A stretch of DNA of 64,000 bases from UBA7702 sp040776805 (GTDB lineage Bacteria > Bacillota > Dehalobacteriia > UBA7702), in assembly GCA_040776805.1 (NCBI GenBank), contig JAXGZS010000004.1, forward strand, positions 124,001-188,000, read 5' to 3'. A model generated the notes under the pieces. That model was given only the letters and a program-made list of their open reading frames with translations, ran no database searches and was not told the origin of the DNA. This document shows positions 44,750-51,963 of this stretch, in pieces. Made by a program: the position numbers and the translations under genes. How positions within the stretch are numbered: position 1 is the stretch's first letter; each line of letters starts with the position of its first letter.

Positions 44750-44773
44750 TTTTCATATTGTACAATATGAAAA
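44750..44773. promoter_or_regulatory. Perfect 24-bp palindrome before the Cys-rich gene
   Basis: Every base from 44750 to 44773 pairs in a perfect inverted repeat centred on TTGTACAA; it ends 19 bp before the ATG. It could be an operator. It also contains CATATTGTA (44754-44762), which with AC at 44735-44736 and a 17-bp spacing fits the loose sigma-K pattern AC-N17-CATAnnnTA, so it might be a late mother-cell promoter. Confidence 0.6.
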
Positions 44774-44792
44774 TCATTAAAGGAGGCCCCAA

Positions 44793-45137
44793 ATGAGCAG
44801 AAAATGTTGCGGAAATTGTTCCTCGAATTCCTGCGGCTGCAACAGATGCGGATGTGGGTGTGGTAATGGCTGTGATTGTGGCTGCGGATGTGGGTGTGGT
44901 AATGGCTGTGATTGCGGCGGCGGCTGTGGATGCGGCAACTGCACAGGTTGCTTTGGCTGCTGCGATTACAGTTGTGTCTTAAGTTCCATCTATAATGTCT
45001 ATACGCTCCAATACCTCGCGTCAATCTTGTACGCTTTCTTAGGTTGCGGGTTCACAGGTCCGTGCAGCCCCTGTTGTCCCTGCGGCATACCGGGACCCGG
45101 TCCCTGCCCCTGTAACAGCGGCGTCGCCGCCCAGTAA
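44793..45137 (+). CDS. Cysteine/glycine-rich protein (25% Cys)
   Basis: 114 residues with 29 cysteines. N-terminal half is CxC/CGCG repeats with a 12-residue unit (36-bp period in DNA, identical over 32 bp at 44847 and 44883); a hydrophobic segment 'VLSSIYNVYTLQYLASILYA' follows; the C-terminus is a Gly-Pro-Cys collagen-like tail ('GPCSPCCPCGIPGPGPCPC'). AAAGGAGG precedes the ATG. No family recognised. Candidates are a metal-binding (metallothionein-like) protein or a disulfide-crosslinked spore-coat protein. The minus strand also has a long open frame here, but that is a shadow of the repeats. Confidence 0.75.
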   Translation: MSRKCCGNCSSNSCGCNRCGCGCGNGCDCGCGCGCGNGCDCGGGCGCGNCTGCFGCCDYSCVLSSIYNVYTLQYLASILYAFLGCGFTGPCSPCCPCGIPGPGPCPCNSGVAAQ

Positions 45138-45146
45138 AGCAAGGCC

Positions 45147-45452
45147 ATGGAAGCGGAAAAGACCGTTGACTTAAACCCTTTTGGTGACGGTATCTCCGGT
45201 GCAGGCACACCTTGGGCAGATACATTCCGCCTTGAGGGGCCGAGCGAAAACATTCCTTGGGACAGTGCAAATGGCTGCGCCGGGCGATGGCAGGGCAATC
45301 CTTATGATGATATCTCCTGGGATTGTACTCCCTGGTGGTATATCCCCTGCCATAACGGCGCGCCATGGTACGCACAGTTTTTGGTTAGCGTCTATGCTTA
45401 TGAGACCTGTGTCCATTCGCTATGCTGTCTTTTCCGTCGCCCGGAGGGTTGA
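45147..45452 (+). CDS. Tryptophan/proline/glycine-rich unknown protein
   Basis: 101 residues, eight of them Trp, with repeated xPW/xSW turns: 'GTPWADTF', 'IPWDSANG', 'ISWDCTPWWYIPC', 'APWYAQF'. Starts 10 bp after the Cys-rich gene; the Shine-Dalgarno AAGG is very close to the ATG. Codon use resembles neighbouring genes. No family recognised; a structural coat or surface role paired with the Cys-rich protein is an inference. Other frames here are open too, so the call is tentative. Confidence 0.45.
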   Translation: MEAEKTVDLNPFGDGISGAGTPWADTFRLEGPSENIPWDSANGCAGRWQGNPYDDISWDCTPWWYIPCHNGAPWYAQFLVSVYAYETCVHSLCCLFRRPEG

Positions 45453-45495
45453 CAATGCTGCCCGTGTCAAAAAGGAAATGAGGAGATATGATGAC

Positions 45496-45522
45496 AAAAA
45501 CCCGGCTTTGCCGGGTTTTTTT
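45496..45522 (+). terminator. Terminator after the Cys-rich/Trp-rich pair
   Basis: AAAAACCCGGC and GCCGGGTTTTT form an 11-bp perfect stem with a TTT loop, followed by TT. It supports the two genes forming one transcript. Confidence 0.9.
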
Positions 45523-45644
45523 ATAGTAACTCGAATTTCAGCGCGTTTATCCCAAAAATCAATGGTGTATCAAAAGGAGCGCTCTTGAAAAAAAAGCGTT
45601 TTTCTGATAAGATAATATTATACTAACGTTAAGGAAGGTTCACC

Positions 45645-46028
45645 ATGAATATCTATGAATCCGGAGAAGATTATCTGGAAACGATCCTGATGTTAAAAGA
45701 ACGCAACGGCAATGTCCGCTCCATCGATATCGCCCACGAAATGAATTTCAAAAAGCCCAGCGTTAGCTACGCGATGAAACAGTTTCGGGAAAACGGTTAC
45801 ATTTTTGTGGATGAGGACGGCTTTATCCATTTGACGGAAAGCGGAGAACAGATCGCCAAGCGGGTTTACGAACGCCACCGTGTTTTGACGCAGCTTTTGC
45901 TTTTCCTCGGTGTGTCAAAGGAAAACGCCAAAAAAGACGCGTGTAAAATTGAGCACGACCTCAGTGAGGAGACCTTTGATTGCATCAAGGGCTATCTCAT
46001 GAAAAGCGGGGTCAAAATCAAGCTTTAA
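45645..46028 (+). CDS. mntR: MntR/DtxR-family metal-dependent regulator
   Basis: 127 residues. N-terminal winged helix ('EDYLETILMLKERNGNVRSIDIAHE' in part, 'KKPSVSYAMKQFRENGYI'), then the helical dimer/metal domain with 'ERHRVLTQLLLFLGV' and 'KIEHDLSEETFDCI' (Glu-His-Asp ligand pattern like MntR). Slightly shorter than Bacillus MntR (142). AAGGAAGG before the ATG. Upstream are two small palindromes, ATAATATTAT (45612-45621) and TAACGTTA (45624-45631), that could be autoregulatory. Metal specificity not settled. Confidence 0.85.
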   Translation: MNIYESGEDYLETILMLKERNGNVRSIDIAHEMNFKKPSVSYAMKQFRENGYIFVDEDGFIHLTESGEQIAKRVYERHRVLTQLLLFLGVSKENAKKDACKIEHDLSEETFDCIKGYLMKSGVKIKL

Positions 46029-46074
46029 AATGTCTATACGCTTCAATATCTATAGTCTATCCGTAGGTGTACGC

Positions 46075-46104
46075 AAGAGTCCCCTCCATAGGGGACTCTT
46101 TTTT
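46075..46104 (+). terminator. Terminator of the mntR-like gene
   Basis: AAGAGTCCCC (46075-46084), loop TCCATA, GGGGACTCTT (46091-46100), then TTTT. It sits 5 bp from the stop of convergent ndk. Confidence 0.92.
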
Positions 46105-46108
46105 ACAT

Positions 46109-46525
46109 TCAGGTGTGTGACGCGCCGAAAAAGCGCGCGATTTCAATTTTGGCGTTTTCGGCGGAATCGGCTCCGTGAATGATATTTTCCGAGGTGCAAA
46201 AGGCAAAGTCACCCCGGATGGTGCCGGCGGCGGCGTCCTCCACCTTCGTCGCCCCCATCAGGCTGCGCACACCCTTTACGGCGTTTTCCCCTTCCACGAT
46301 CATGGCGAGGACCGGACCGGAGGTCATAAAGCGCAAAACTTCGGGAAAGAAGGGAAAATCGGCGATATGGGCGTAGTGTTCCCGTAAAACCGCCTCATCA
46401 AGGAGGATCATCTTTGCGTCGGTAATGCGGTATCCCTTGTTTTCAATTCTTGTGATCACCTGCCCCATCAAGCCCCTCTTGACGCAATCGGGTTTCAGCA
46501 TCACATAGGTTTTTTCAATGGCCAT
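46109..46525 (-). CDS. ndk: Nucleoside diphosphate kinase
   Basis: Transfers the terminal phosphate between nucleoside tri- and diphosphates through phospho-His117 ('NIIHGADS'). 138 residues, normal length; 'TYVMLKPDCVKRGLMG' start. CAGGAGG precedes the ATG. Confidence 0.97.
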   Translation of the reverse strand: MAIEKTYVMLKPDCVKRGLMGQVITRIENKGYRITDAKMILLDEAVLREHYAHIADFPFFPEVLRFMTSGPVLAMIVEGENAVKGVRSLMGATKVEDAAAGTIRGDFAFCTSENIIHGADSAENAKIEIARFFGASHT

Positions 46526-46561
46526 GACGTTTTACCTCCTGAAAAAATCTGTATATGCTCC

Positions 46562-46590
46562 ATTATAGCATCCACGTCAACCCCTTATAA
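46562..46590 (-). promoter_or_regulatory. Predicted ndk promoter (extended -10)
   Basis: Minus strand TATAAT (46562-46567) preceded by TGC, an extended -10; the -35 region TTATAA (46585-46590) is poor. Confidence 0.5.
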
Positions 46591-46655
46591 AGCCGGCGAC
46601 AGCGGAAAATATCTGCAAAACCCGCAAAAAGCGCTGAAAAATCAAAGCAGAGATA

Positions 46656-46684
46656 TTTACTTGCTTGCCGCTGTTTTATATAAT
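46656..46684 (+). promoter_or_regulatory. Predicted promoter of the peroxiredoxin gene
   Basis: TTTACT (46656-46661), 17 bp, TATAAT (46679-46684), 52 bp before the ATG. Confidence 0.55.
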
Positions 46685-46735
46685 AAGATCATAAAGAAAA
46701 AACTTGGCACGAACCGGCAAAAAGGAGGAAACCCC

Positions 46736-47194
46736 ATGTTAAAACCAGGAGACAACGCCCCGGACATTCAACTACTGGATCAGGACGCAAAACCAATCCG
46801 ACTTTCGGACTTTAAGGGACAAAAAGTCGTGCTCTATTTCTATCCCCGGGACAACACCGCAGGCTGCACCCGGCAGGCCGTGGCATTCAGGGAGGCCTAC
46901 GCAGACCTCCGGGATCAAGGTGTTGTTTTGCTCGGCGTCAGCAAGGACAGCGTCGCTTCCCATCAAAAGTTTGCCGCCAAAAACAATTTGTCCTTCCCTC
47001 TCCTTGCCGACACGGAGCTTGACGCCATCAAAGCATACGATGTTTGGCAGGAAAAGAAAATGTACGGAAAAACCGCCATGGGCGTGGTGCGCACCACGTA
47101 TCTCATCGACGAAAAGGGCATCATCGAAAAGGTCTATGAGAAGGTAAAACCAGATCAAAACGCCGCCGATGTATTGGCTTATTTGAAGGGGTAA
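46736..47194 (+). CDS. bcp: Peroxiredoxin, Bcp/PrxQ family
   Basis: Thiol peroxidase. 152 residues; peroxidatic Cys44 in 'YPRDNTAGCTRQA'. The resolving cysteine five residues later in E. coli Bcp is a Val here, so this looks like a 1-Cys type or one resolved by another thiol. Start at ATG 46736 (MLKPGDNAPD) after AAGGAGG. A possible 24-codon frame (47198-47272) follows it with AGGGG but has no recognisable likeness. Confidence 0.93.
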   Translation: MLKPGDNAPDIQLLDQDAKPIRLSDFKGQKVVLYFYPRDNTAGCTRQAVAFREAYADLRDQGVVLLGVSKDSVASHQKFAAKNNLSFPLLADTELDAIKAYDVWQEKKMYGKTAMGVVRTTYLIDEKGIIEKVYEKVKPDQNAADVLAYLKG

Positions 47195-47319
47195 CCTATG
47201 ACAAACGCTATCAGTCTCCCCGGCGCCGCTTTGGCCATGGTAGTGCCGCAGAAAATGGGGAGGAGAACCTAAGATCAGGCGCTGCCCTAAGAAATGATGA
47301 GCTGCGAAACACATAAAAG

Positions 47320-47365
47320 AACCGGCGTCCGGGTACATCTATGTATACAGGTGCCGGTTTTCTCT
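47320..47365 (+). terminator. Terminator in the bcp-cax gap
   Basis: AACCGGC (47320-47326) pairs with GCCGGTT (47353-47359) with further inner pairing, followed by TTCTCTTTT. The rest of 47195-47539 holds only the cax promoter. Confidence 0.75.
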
Positions 47366-47466
47366 TTTAGAGGATTTCAAATGAGTCTCTATCCCGGTAT
47401 GGTTTGGCCTTTCGCCCCCTTCGTCTTTGCCCTTTGGCAAGGATATGGCGAAGTGTGGATTTTTGA

Positions 47467-47495
47467 TTTTCATGGACGGAAAAGTGTGCTATAAT
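47467..47495 (+). promoter_or_regulatory. Predicted cax promoter (extended -10)
   Basis: TTTTCA (47467-47472), 17 bp, TATAAT (47490-47495) preceded by TGC. Confidence 0.55.
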
Positions 47496-47539
47496 CAACA
47501 AAAATAGAAAAAAGAAGGAAGTACAGGGATTCAAACACG

Positions 47540-48583
47540 ATGAAGTATTTAAAATATCTTTTGATTTTTATTCCCATCAGCATCCTCAGTGAATTTTTGG
47601 GCTTTTCAGCGACGCTGATCTTCGTTTTCGCGGCCTTGGCCATCATCCCCCTGGCGGGATTTATGGGGGAAGCCACGGAGGAGATCTCCTTTTATACGGG
47701 GCCAAAAATCGGCGGCTTTCTCAACGCCACCTTTGGTAACGCCACGGAGCTGATCATCTCCTTCTTTGCTTTGAAAGCCGGCTTATTTGAGGTGGTCAAA
47801 GCCTCCATTGCCGGTTCGGTCATCGGCAATATCCTTTTGGTTCTCGGCGCCAGCATGTTAGCGGGGGGGATGAAATACAAATCCCAGCGCTTTAATATCA
47901 AAGTGGTGGAAATCAGCGCCAGTATGCTGCTGTTCGCCATCGTCGGCCTCTGTATCCCGGCGATTTTCACCCATACCGTCAGCGATGTTTTACTGAATAC
48001 CTCTTACGAAAAGCTGAGCATCATCGTGGCGGTGATCATGTTTCTTATCTACCTGCTCAGCCTGTTCTTTTCCTTTTATACCCACAAAGATATCTATTCC
48101 ACGGACCATTCCCAGGAAAGCAGCGCCAAATGGCCACTGAAAAAAGCCGTTACCGTTTTGGTGCTGGCCACGGCGGTGATTGCTTTGGAAAGCGAATTCC
48201 TCGTCGGCGCGGTGGAACCAATGACGGAGTCTCTCGGTTTAAGCGGCTTCTTTGTGGGGATCATCCTGATTCCCATCATCGGCAATGCCGCGGAACATAC
48301 CACCGCCATCACCATGGCGCTGAAAAATAAAATGGACGTGGCCGTGGAAATCGCCATCGGCTCCAGCCTGCAGATCATCCTCTTTGTGACGCCGGTACTT
48401 CTGTTTTTAAGCCTGCTCTTCACCCCGATGAGCATCATCTTCAATGAATTCGAATTGGTGGCTTTGGTGGTGGCGGTGCTCATCGCCAACCGCGTATCCA
48501 ATGACGGCGAATCCAATTGGCTGGAAGGAATTCAGCTTTTGGCGGTGTACCTGATCATTGCCGTCGCCTTTTTCTTTGTATAA
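47540..48583 (+). CDS. cax: Calcium/proton exchanger (CaCA family)
   Basis: Membrane antiporter exporting Ca2+ against protons. 347 residues with about 11 helices and two inverted alpha repeats: 'FGNATELIISFFALKAG' and 'IGNAAEHTTAITMALKNKMD' hold the ion-binding Glu residues. Spans the usual length. No regulator adjoins. Confidence 0.94.
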   Translation: MKYLKYLLIFIPISILSEFLGFSATLIFVFAALAIIPLAGFMGEATEEISFYTGPKIGGFLNATFGNATELIISFFALKAGLFEVVKASIAGSVIGNILLVLGASMLAGGMKYKSQRFNIKVVEISASMLLFAIVGLCIPAIFTHTVSDVLLNTSYEKLSIIVAVIMFLIYLLSLFFSFYTHKDIYSTDHSQESSAKWPLKKAVTVLVLATAVIALESEFLVGAVEPMTESLGLSGFFVGIILIPIIGNAAEHTTAITMALKNKMDVAVEIAIGSSLQIILFVTPVLLFLSLLFTPMSIIFNEFELVALVVAVLIANRVSNDGESNWLEGIQLLAVYLIIAVAFFFV

Positions 48584-48711
48584 GCCGGCTTACCAATCAT
48601 CGCCAGTGGTCAAAGGGGGTATCTCCCGTTATTTTAAAGAAAGTCTTTCGTTCAAGATAAGAAAAATAAGACCGTTTCCCGCTATTTACGAAAAAAACCG
48701 TCGTTTTTGCC

Positions 48712-48740
48712 TGGACGATCGCCCTATTTTTTGGTATAAT
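48712..48740 (+). promoter_or_regulatory. Predicted promoter of the FMN reductase gene
   Basis: TGGACG (48712-48717), 17 bp, TATAAT (48735-48740), 51 bp before the ATG. Confidence 0.55.
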
Positions 48741-48791
48741 CAAGAAAAAGATGATCCTGTTTCGATACCAGAAGAATGGAGATGATACCAT

Positions 48792-49349
48792 ATGGAAAAA
48801 ATTAAAATTATCGCCATCGTTGGTTCTCTGCGTAAAGAATCCTACAACCGCCAGTTGGCCCTGGCGGCCAAAGCAGTCATTGGGGAGCGGGCCGATTTTG
48901 AGTTGCTGGACTACAGTGACGTGCCCCTGTTCAATGAGGATATCGAATACCCGGCCCCCGAAGCGGTGGGACGGGTCAGAGAGAAGATCAAAGCAGCCGA
49001 CGGCGTTTGGTTTTTTACGCCGGAATACAACCACTTTTTCACCGGCGTGCTGAAAAATCTCCTCGATTGGCTTTCCCGCCCGGTCAGCGCCGGTGAGCCC
49101 CGGGTTGTCATCGGCAAACCGGCGGCGATCAGCGGTGCTACCCCCGGCATGAACGGCACGGCAATCGCCCAGGATCACCTGGTGACGCTGATCAGCTTTT
49201 TAAATTTGAAGGTGATGAACGCACCGCGCCTCGTTATCCCCCATGTGATGCAGCAGCTGAACGAAATAGGAAAGTTGGAGCTCACCGTCAGCGCTCCTTA
49301 TCTTGAAAAACAGGCCGCCGCTTTTCTTGACTTCATCCAGAACTCATAA
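48792..49349 (+). CDS. NADPH-dependent FMN reductase-like flavoprotein
   Basis: 185 residues, flavodoxin-like fold. FMN phosphate loop 'VGSLRKESYNRQLA', 'PEYNHFFTGVLKNLLDW' (flavin-binding and dimer motif), and 'SGATPGMNGT'. Likely a quinone, azo or chromate-type reductase; the true substrate cannot be read from sequence. Monocistronic. Confidence 0.9.
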   Translation: MEKIKIIAIVGSLRKESYNRQLALAAKAVIGERADFELLDYSDVPLFNEDIEYPAPEAVGRVREKIKAADGVWFFTPEYNHFFTGVLKNLLDWLSRPVSAGEPRVVIGKPAAISGATPGMNGTAIAQDHLVTLISFLNLKVMNAPRLVIPHVMQQLNEIGKLELTVSAPYLEKQAAAFLDFIQNS

Positions 49350-49393
49350 TGCATCATTCAAATAAAAAGAATATTTTTTTATCAACGTGAAAC

Positions 49394-49420
49394 AGCCCGC
49401 CGCATACGGGCTCTTTTGCG
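49394..49420 (+). terminator. Terminator of the FMN reductase gene
   Basis: AGCCCG (49394-49399) pairs with CGGGCT (49407-49412), followed by CTTTTGCGTTTT. Confidence 0.65.
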
Positions 49421-49457
49421 TTTTCATCTCAATGAAATTGCCGCCAACAGCATGAAA

Positions 49458-49495
49458 CCATGCTGTTGGCGGCAACGAAAGATCATTGATACCTT
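49458..49495 (-). terminator. Terminator of flagellin
   Basis: A 17-bp perfect inverted repeat (49458-49474 with 49479-49495, 4-nt loop), 15 bp after the flagellin stop, followed on the minus strand by TTTCATT. Confidence 0.85.
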
Positions 49496-49509
49496 TTATA
49501 AGGAACGGG

Positions 49510-50715
49510 TTATTGTAATAACTGGAGAACGCCCTGGGGCTGTGTGTTCGCCTGAGCGAGCATGGACTGGGCAGCCTGGGTCAAGATGTTGTTCTTGGTC
49601 ATTTCCATCATTTCTTTGGCCATGTCAACGTCGCGGATACGACTTTCAGCAGCAGTCAGGTTTTCAGAGGTGGTGCCTAAGTTGTTCACCGTGTGTTCCA
49701 AACGATTCTGCAGAGCACCGAGGTCGGCGCGAGTGCCGGAAACCAGGTTGATGGCGCTGTCGATGGAATCAATGGCCGCGTTGGCGTCATCCTGTGTGGC
49801 CACGGAAACGGAACTGACACCGATGCCGATGGAGCTCATATCGTCAATGCCCAAGCGAACCTGCTGGTCGGAGCTGCCGTTGGCGCCGATCTGGAACATC
49901 AAAGTGCCGGCGTTGCCGGTAGCGGCCTGGGTCGTCGCGGCCATGGCGGAAGTACTGTCTTCTGCGGCAAAGGTAAGGGAACCGGACAGGGAAACGGTGG
50001 TATTCTTCGCAATGTTAGCGGCGGTTTTTTGCTCAGGAGTAGCTGCGTCATCTTTCAAGATGGCATCCGCAGCTTTTTGGATTGCATTGTTGATATCTTC
50101 AGCGGTATATGTATTTTCGGTAGCATCCGTACCAAAGGTGACGGTGGCGGCGCCGGTGGTATCGGCAAAGGTAACAGCGATGCCTTTGGCGGCAGTGTTA
50201 TCCACAGCAAATTCAACGGAGGCGTCTGTGGTCGTGGACATTACGGTGACCTGTGTCGAACCCATGAGGCCGGTGCCTTTGTTGGTGGCGGAAGTAGAGC
50301 CGTCCAGCAAATTGATCTTATTGAAATGGGTGGAAGAGGCGATTCTGTCGATTTCGCTCTTTAACGAGGTCATTTCTTTGTTGAGATTTTCACGGTCAAC
50401 GTCGTCCTGGTAAGTACCGTTGGAAGACTGCACCGCCAATTCACGCATTCTCTGTAAAATCGAATGGGTTTCGTTCAAGCCACCTTCAGCCGTTTGAATC
50501 AAGGAAATACCGTCTTGGGCGTTGGAAGTCGCCTGGTCCAAACCGCGGATCTGACCGCGCATTTTTTCAGAAATTGCCAAACCGGCGGCGTCGTCCCCGG
50601 CGCGGTTGATGCGGTAGCCGGAAGAGAGTTTTTCCAAGTTTTTGGCGACGGCGTTGTTGTTCGTTCCCAATTGTCTGTACGCATTCAATGCGCTGATGTT
50701 GTGTTGAATTCTCAT
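49510..50715 (-). CDS. fliC: Flagellin
   Basis: Filament subunit, 401 residues. Conserved N-terminal D0/D1 'RIQHNISALNAYRQLGTN' and 'KLSSGYRINRAGDDAAGLAI', and C-terminal D1/D0 'ENLTAAESRIRDVDMAKEMM' in part and 'QAAQSMLAQANTQPQGVLQLL' in part. The variable middle (about 170-310) is Thr/Ala rich. I start at ATG 50715 (MRIQHN), with GGAGG nearby; the longer frame upstream has no likeness. It lies divergent from the flgM operon, the usual hag arrangement being a separate transcript. Confidence 0.97.
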   Translation of the reverse strand: MRIQHNISALNAYRQLGTNNNAVAKNLEKLSSGYRINRAGDDAAGLAISEKMRGQIRGLDQATSNAQDGISLIQTAEGGLNETHSILQRMRELAVQSSNGTYQDDVDRENLNKEMTSLKSEIDRIASSTHFNKINLLDGSTSATNKGTGLMGSTQVTVMSTTTDASVEFAVDNTAAKGIAVTFADTTGAATVTFGTDATENTYTAEDINNAIQKAADAILKDDAATPEQKTAANIAKNTTVSLSGSLTFAAEDSTSAMAATTQAATGNAGTLMFQIGANGSSDQQVRLGIDDMSSIGIGVSSVSVATQDDANAAIDSIDSAINLVSGTRADLGALQNRLEHTVNNLGTTSENLTAAESRIRDVDMAKEMMEMTKNNILTQAAQSMLAQANTQPQGVLQLLQ

Positions 50716-50721
50716 AATTTT

Positions 50722-50767
50722 TTCCTCCATGATTTTAATTCTGATGAAACTCGTCCTTGAGCTCCAT
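50722..50767 (-). promoter_or_regulatory. Three GGA motifs in the flagellin leader (possible CsrA sites)
   Basis: On the minus-strand leader: ATGGAGG at the Shine-Dalgarno (50724-50730), AAGGAC (50753-50758), and ATGGAG (50762-50767). CsrA binds A(N)GGA in hag leaders of Bacillus and is titrated by FliW; both genes are present at 55.5-56.2 kb. A clear sigma-D promoter for flagellin was not found by eye. Confidence 0.45.
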
Positions 50768-50922
50768 TTCGTTATTGCGACGTTTCCCGGTTTTTTCAAC
50801 GGATATCGCGCGTTACCATTTTTAAACCAGTAATTTGTCTGCTCATTTTTATGTATCTGCTTTTTCCCTGAGGTTATTTAATTTTTAAAAAAAATATTTT
50901 TTTATTAAAAAATGTGATAAAA

Positions 50923-50951
50923 TAAAATAGTAGATACAATTTTGCCGATAT
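50923..50951 (+). promoter_or_regulatory. Possible sigma-28 (SigD) promoter of the flgM operon
   Basis: GCCGATAT (50944-50951) is the exact sigma-28 -10 form. TAAA (50923-50926) lies 17 bp upstream rather than the preferred 15. It precedes flgM, a usual sigma-28 target. The surrounding 50800-50940 is extremely AT-rich. Confidence 0.5.
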
Positions 50952-51016
50952 AATAAGAAGAGAAATTACTATAAATAAATTTTAGAAAGTGAGGAAGCAG
51001 CATCGGTCACTTCATC

Positions 51017-51409
51017 ATGGATGAGGAGACCTGCTCTGAAAAAACTGAAATGAAAATTAATCCCGCGGAAATCTTCACAAAAACTAATACGCAAAAGCTC
51101 AGCGATTATTCGGACAAACAACAGCCGAATCATATTACGCAAGAGCAAAAAACACAAAAAACGTCACCCAATATAGACAAGGTTGAAATTAGCCACATAC
51201 CCCAAAACAACGAAAGCACCGATCTTAAAAAGATCCCGGCTGAAATCGAAATGGCGAAACAAGAAATCATCAACAGCATAAAGAAACATCCGGATGTTGA
51301 AAAGTACCAAAGAATCAAGGAACAGGTTCAATCCGGTAATTATGTGGTAGACGCAAAAGAAACAGCATTAGCAATGATCCACAAAGGGAGTTTTGACGAA
51401 TTGGTTTAA
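51017..51409 (+). CDS. flgM: Anti-sigma-28 factor FlgM
   Basis: Binds the flagellar sigma factor until the hook is complete. 130 residues from the ATG at 51017, or 119 from the ATG at 51050 (MKINPAEIF), which looks like the family start; neither has a good Shine-Dalgarno. The conserved C-terminal sigma-binding part reads 'KYQRIKEQVQSGNYVVDAKE' then 'TALAMI'. The N-terminal half is disordered and polar, as usual. First gene of flgM-flgN-flgK-flgL-DUF6470-fliW-csrA. Confidence 0.88.
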   Translation: MDEETCSEKTEMKINPAEIFTKTNTQKLSDYSDKQQPNHITQEQKTQKTSPNIDKVEISHIPQNNESTDLKKIPAEIEMAKQEIINSIKKHPDVEKYQRIKEQVQSGNYVVDAKETALAMIHKGSFDELV

Positions 51410-51464
51410 GCAGCCGATCCGTTTTCATTCTATTTGGGTTTCATCAAGAATGGGGAAATTTTAA

Positions 51465-51947
51465 ATGATAAGCCAAGCTGACGCCAAAGATTATTTGGAT
51501 TTAATGTGCCGATACGTCGATTTTTACAAAGAGTTCACCGCCTTGGAAAAGCTCAAAGTGAAAGACCTCTCCCTCCATCAGCTGGAGCAGCTGGATCAAC
51601 GTGTCCGAGAAGAAGAAGCCTTTTTGCTGCGAGCCAAAGGATTGGATCAAAAAAGAACCGCTTTTTTAAACACGTATCAGTTAAACGATAAAAAAATGAG
51701 CGAAATCATCCCCTTATTTCCGCAGCCTTATCAAAGGGATATCCAGCAGAAGTTCGATGAATTGTCCCGTATTCTGCTGGACTTAAAGCAAATCAACACA
51801 CGCTGCAATACCATGACGGAACTTCAGCTTCAGCGCATACAATTGAAGATCGCAGAAATGCAAGACGGATCAACGCGGCAAAACGCCCGTATCAAGATCA
51901 CAAAAAAAGCAGGCAAAAAAGACGGCAAGCTATCACAGAAGGTTTAA
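51465..51947 (+). CDS. flgN: FlgN-family flagellar export chaperone
   Basis: 160-residue helical, coiled-coil-rich protein; FlgN (YvyG in Bacillus) chaperones the hook-associated proteins FlgK and FlgL. Sequence likeness is low as usual for the family, but position between flgM and flgK and the helical pattern ('LEKLKVKDLSLHQLEQLDQRV' in part) support it. GGGGA before the ATG. Confidence 0.8.
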   Translation: MISQADAKDYLDLMCRYVDFYKEFTALEKLKVKDLSLHQLEQLDQRVREEEAFLLRAKGLDQKRTAFLNTYQLNDKKMSEIIPLFPQPYQRDIQQKFDELSRILLDLKQINTRCNTMTELQLQRIQLKIAEMQDGSTRQNARIKITKKAGKKDGKLSQKV

Positions 51948-51963
51948 CAGGGGAGGTTAAGGA

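Noticed and set aside
44847..44914. 36-bp-period direct repeats as a CRISPR
   Set aside because: Only two copies, no spacers, and they encode an in-frame 12-residue protein repeat.
44626..45024. His/Ser-rich minus-strand frame across the Cys-rich gene
   Set aside because: It is the complement of the TGT/TGC-rich repeats, with no ribosome site.
47198..47272. 24-codon frame after the peroxiredoxin
   Set aside because: It has an AGGGG before the ATG but is too short and has no recognisable features; kept only as a note.
49562..50413. 283-codon plus-strand frame over flagellin
   Set aside because: Antisense shadow of the fliC gene, whose conserved ends are unmistakable.
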